A stretch of DNA of 64,000 nt from Paenibacillus albus (GTDB taxonomy: Bacteria > Bacillota > Bacilli > Paenibacillales > Paenibacillaceae): NCBI RefSeq assembly GCF_003952225.1, contig NZ_CP034437.1, positions 5,690,001-5,754,000 of the forward strand, given 5' to 3'. The position numbers and the translations under genes are program-made. Under the pieces are notes generated by a model. It did no database searches. It was not told the DNA's origin and saw nothing but the letters and a program-made list of their open reading frames with translations. Each line of letters starts with the position of its first letter. Within the stretch, counting starts at the first letter, position 1. Below are positions 61,896-64,000 of this stretch, in pieces.

Positions 61896-63437
61896 TTAGC
61901 GGCGCGAACGCTTCCGCCGCCCTGCGCCGCCAGCCGCAGTTCTCCGGCGGCTGCGCTGTCTGCCTCCACGCAGCCTTCTCTTTGCAGTCCCGCCGGACTT
62001 GCGGCGGCGTCTGCGGCCAAGCGAGCTCCCGCTCCGGCTGCGCCGGCGTCTTCTCCTGAGTGCCGTGCCAATCGGCGCGCCTTGCGGCCATGCGGCAATG
62101 ACGGCATCCGGGAGGATGCGCGTCTCTTCCATGTGATACCCCATGTTCAGCAGCGGTTTCATCGACCGGAACAGGCGAAGCATTCCGTCCTCGTACAAGT
62201 AAACGGATGGCGATCCCGCGGCTCTCACAAGCGTCAGCGGCATGTACCCGCGAACGCTTAGCTGCTCCGCGAACCTGCGCAGCCGCTCGCGGTAAGCGCC
62301 GATGCCGTATACCGCGTGCGCGGCCTTGGCATTGCGCGCGCTGATCGCTTGCAGCGCGGCATCGTCGGCGAGAAGCGAGGAGACCGCGCCAGTCAGCATC
62401 GCCGTATCGCCGGTCGGCACGGTGTAGATCTCGTTGCCCGTAGCTCGGCCTATTTCAGAGAGTCCGCCGGAGCCGTAGGAGACGACCGCCTTGCCGAATA
62501 CCATTCCTTCGAGCGCTGTCATGCCGAAGCCCTCGATCGTAAGACTTGGCACGACGAGCAGATCCATTGCAGGGTATACGCTCTCCACCTGCTCCTCGAA
62601 GCGAATCCACCGGAACCGCTCCATCAGTCCTCGTTCCCGAGCAATGTCCAGGCAGCGGTTGAAGTAGCCGGCATCGACGGGATTGCCGACGATGAGATAC
62701 ATCGCATGCGGATACTGCACCGCGGTGTTTACCGCCATCTGCATGAAGTGCTCGAGCCCTTTCGCTTCGAAGATCGAAGACGAGATATAGCCAACGAAGC
62801 GGTGGTGATTCGCGATGCCGAGCTGCCTTCTTCGGTTCTCCCTATGCATGCTCCAGCTGTTCGGCGAGAGCGCCTCCTGATCCCAAGAAGGCAGAATGAG
62901 CGTCGACTTCGCTCTTAAGCCCGGCGTGCTGAGCGGGGCCAGCGTCGATTCGGAAATGCCAATGACATAGTCGGAATGCTGCTCGATAATCGAAGCGGCC
63001 ATGCCGGTATGCTCCGTATCGCGGAGCGTCTCCATCACCGACCAGATGACCGGAATGCCAAGCGCCTTGCCGACGATAGCTGGCAGCGGATGGACGCAGG
63101 TGTTCGCGATGATGATATTCGGCCGTTCTCCATCAACGAGCTTCACTAGGTCACGCCATGCCGAGCCCCTCTCAGTAGCGGCGATCTCATCTTGCATATG
63201 CGGCAATGCGAGATAGAGAGGGACGACAAGCGGGATGTGGTGCACAATGACCGTAATGCCGAGCTTTCTCGCATTCGCGGCAATGATGCCTTCGTTCGGC
63301 ACGACGAGCGTGCACTGGAAGGAAGGTAGCAGCTCTCGCACCATAAACAGTAAAAGCTTCTCTGCGCCGGTCACATACTGCGGACTGCAAATATGCGAGA
63401 AGACCAGCATTTTCGGTTTCACACTCACACGCTTCAA
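61896..63437 (-). CDS. Glycosyltransferase family 4 with Arg-rich tail
   Basis: A 513-residue GT-B glycosyltransferase. The N-terminal lobe (MLVFSHICSPQYVTGAEKLL) and C-terminal lobe (FVGYISSSIFEAKGLEHFMQ; VPSLTIEGFGMTALEGMVFG with the E-x7-E motif) are normal for some 390 residues. A 60-residue module follows (SVYLYEDGMLRLFRSMKPLL), then a very basic low-complexity tail (the last 55 residues have 25 Arg and 3 Lys). The start is TTG 63437, with GAGG 8 nt upstream; the GTG and ATG that follow are alternatives. It precedes the 2-epimerase by 46 bp. Its sugar is unknown. Confidence 0.85.
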   Translation of the reverse strand: MKRVSVKPKMLVFSHICSPQYVTGAEKLLLFMVRELLPSFQCTLVVPNEGIIAANARKLGITVIVHHIPLVVPLYLALPHMQDEIAATERGSAWRDLVKLVDGERPNIIIANTCVHPLPAIVGKALGIPVIWSVMETLRDTEHTGMAASIIEQHSDYVIGISESTLAPLSTPGLRAKSTLILPSWDQEALSPNSWSMHRENRRRQLGIANHHRFVGYISSSIFEAKGLEHFMQMAVNTAVQYPHAMYLIVGNPVDAGYFNRCLDIARERGLMERFRWIRFEEQVESVYPAMDLLVVPSLTIEGFGMTALEGMVFGKAVVSYGSGGLSEIGRATGNEIYTVPTGDTAMLTGAVSSLLADDAALQAISARNAKAAHAVYGIGAYRERLRRFAEQLSVRGYMPLTLVRAAGSPSVYLYEDGMLRLFRSMKPLLNMGYHMEETRILPDAVIAAWPQGAPIGTALRRRRRRSRSGSSLGRRRRRKSGGTAKRRLRGGRQRSRRRTAAGGAGRRKRSRR

Positions 63438-63674
63438 TCGGCTTGCCTCACCCGTTTGTTCGAAACGAGCAGGCGCTCACCTCCGCCCGTTAACTTTGCT
63501 GCTTCTTACTGGCTGCTTAGAAACTCTAAATCTCCCAGTTGTATAATATATTGAGCAGGCCTTCTAATTGGCACGACACTTGAACCCTAATCAAACGTAC
63601 AAAATGCCGCCTCCCGCGCTCCGCCTTCTGCATGGATGGACATTCGCGCAGGCTCATCGGTCCGCACCAGCCTC

Positions 63675-64000
63675 TCAACCCGGGAATAGAATGGCTAGCA
63701 TCGCTTCGATCCGATTGTTGTACGTATGCTCCGTCAACGTCCGATGCATGCCTTTCATTGCAATCGCTCTACGCTCATCCTCGTGCGTAAGATAATATTG
63801 AATCTTCTCTACCATCTCTTGCGGTGAAGAATAGGTAACAATATCAACACCGGGAGTATAAAAGGAGACCAGATCGCTGCGTATATCTGTCAGCTGCAGC
63901 GTGGCGCAGGCGGAAATTTCGAACGTGCGCGGATTCGGCGATATTGCCGGAATAGCTGCGCTGTTGTTGTTGAACGTTTCATCATCATGGGCCCGATGCA
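63675..64000 (-). CDS. CgeB/YkvP-like glycosyltransferase, C-terminal part
   Basis: An open frame from the right edge ends in TGA at 63677-63675; about 108 C-terminal codons are present. The translation (NNNSAAIPAISPNPRTFEIS, CATLQLTDIRSDLVSFYTPG, YSSPQEMVEKIQYYLTHEDE) matches the C-terminal nucleotide-sugar-binding part of CgeB/YkvP-type spore-surface glycosyltransferases. It is probably the upstream member of the polysaccharide cluster; the 237 bp before the GT4 start show no other gene and no clear terminator. Confidence 0.85.
   Translation of the reverse strand, partial: HRAHDDETFNNNSAAIPAISPNPRTFEISACATLQLTDIRSDLVSFYTPGVDIVTYSSPQEMVEKIQYYLTHEDERRAIAMKGMHRTLTEHTYNNRIEAMLAILFPG

Noticed and set aside
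61868..62107. Other leftward frames over the Arg-rich tail of the GT4
   Set aside because: The frame continuous with the GT4 fold ends at 61896; the alternatives are Ala/Gly-rich shadows without start signals.

Overview
The window looks like chromosome from a spore-forming Firmicute of the Paenibacillaceae (Paenibacillus or a close relative). The pointers are strong AGGAGG-type ribosome binding sites, a GerE regulator, a YhcN/YlaJ spore lipoprotein, a CgeB-like glycosyltransferase, the Amj flippase, a YesM/YesN two-component pair beside a CUT1 sugar ABC transporter, and FapR-type boxes in front of a FabH-like gene. The genus is inferred. I saw no rRNA, tRNA, prophage, insertion sequence or true CRISPR array. 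Starts were chosen from Shine-Dalgarno spacing and family N-termini, so many are shorter than the longest open frame.

Layout. 1-1304: partial DHA2-type efflux pump. 1.6-10.3 kb: a sugar module with a GH3 beta-N-acetylhexosaminidase, a YesN/YesM two-component system, two ABC permeases and a lipoprotein binding protein. 10.5-12.7 kb: aldo/keto reductase and an Rpn-type PD-(D/E)XK nuclease. 12.8-17.6 kb: a SWIM protein-SNF2 helicase operon with a small downstream ORF. 17.7-20.3 kb: an orphan histidine kinase and a TPR membrane protein. 20.5-23.8 kb: glutaminase, then a divergent efflux pump/TetR pair around a palindromic operator. 23.9-25.2 kb: glpX and gerE. 25.4-27.4 kb: PhyH-type dioxygenase with a divergent AraC regulator. 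27.4-29.4 kb: spore lipoprotein and a second aldo/keto reductase. 29.6-34.0 kb: FabH-like synthase under FapR-like boxes, a degenerate J-domain membrane protein and two glycosyltransferases. 34.1-35.4 kb: Amj flippase and a GNAT acetyltransferase. 36.1-41.4 kb: an apiose/apionate-type lactonase and dehydrogenase pair behind a large STAND-LuxR regulator. 41.6-43.7 kb: two exported proteins.

43.8-54.3 kb is a nine-gene leftward unit, iolD-iolE-iolC-iolA-iolG-iolB-lacI-gdpD-pepA. It should convert inositol to malonic semialdehyde and onward, and is probably controlled by its own LacI protein through two near-identical palindromes upstream of iolD. The aldolase (IolJ) and an inositol transporter are absent from the window. 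54.5-56.1 kb is a chemotaxis receptor. 57.1-64.0 kb is a leftward surface-polysaccharide cluster: CgeB-like glycosyltransferase, GT4 with an Arg-rich tail, non-hydrolysing UDP-GlcNAc 2-epimerase, 4,6-dehydratase, RmlD-like reductase, another SDR and a GT2. The middle three genes are the classic set for a UDP-2-acetamido-2,6-dideoxy-L-hexose.

The most unusual signal is non-coding. Two arrays, at 35493-35882 and 56343-57066, are built from the same 22-bp GAGAG...CTCTC hairpin. In both, the hairpins are separated by spacers of exactly 29 and 39 bp in strict alternation, giving a 51/61-bp rhythm. Spacers are nearly identical within an array but differ between arrays, and the second array resembles the first about 55% in reverse complement. 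No feature class I know explains this.
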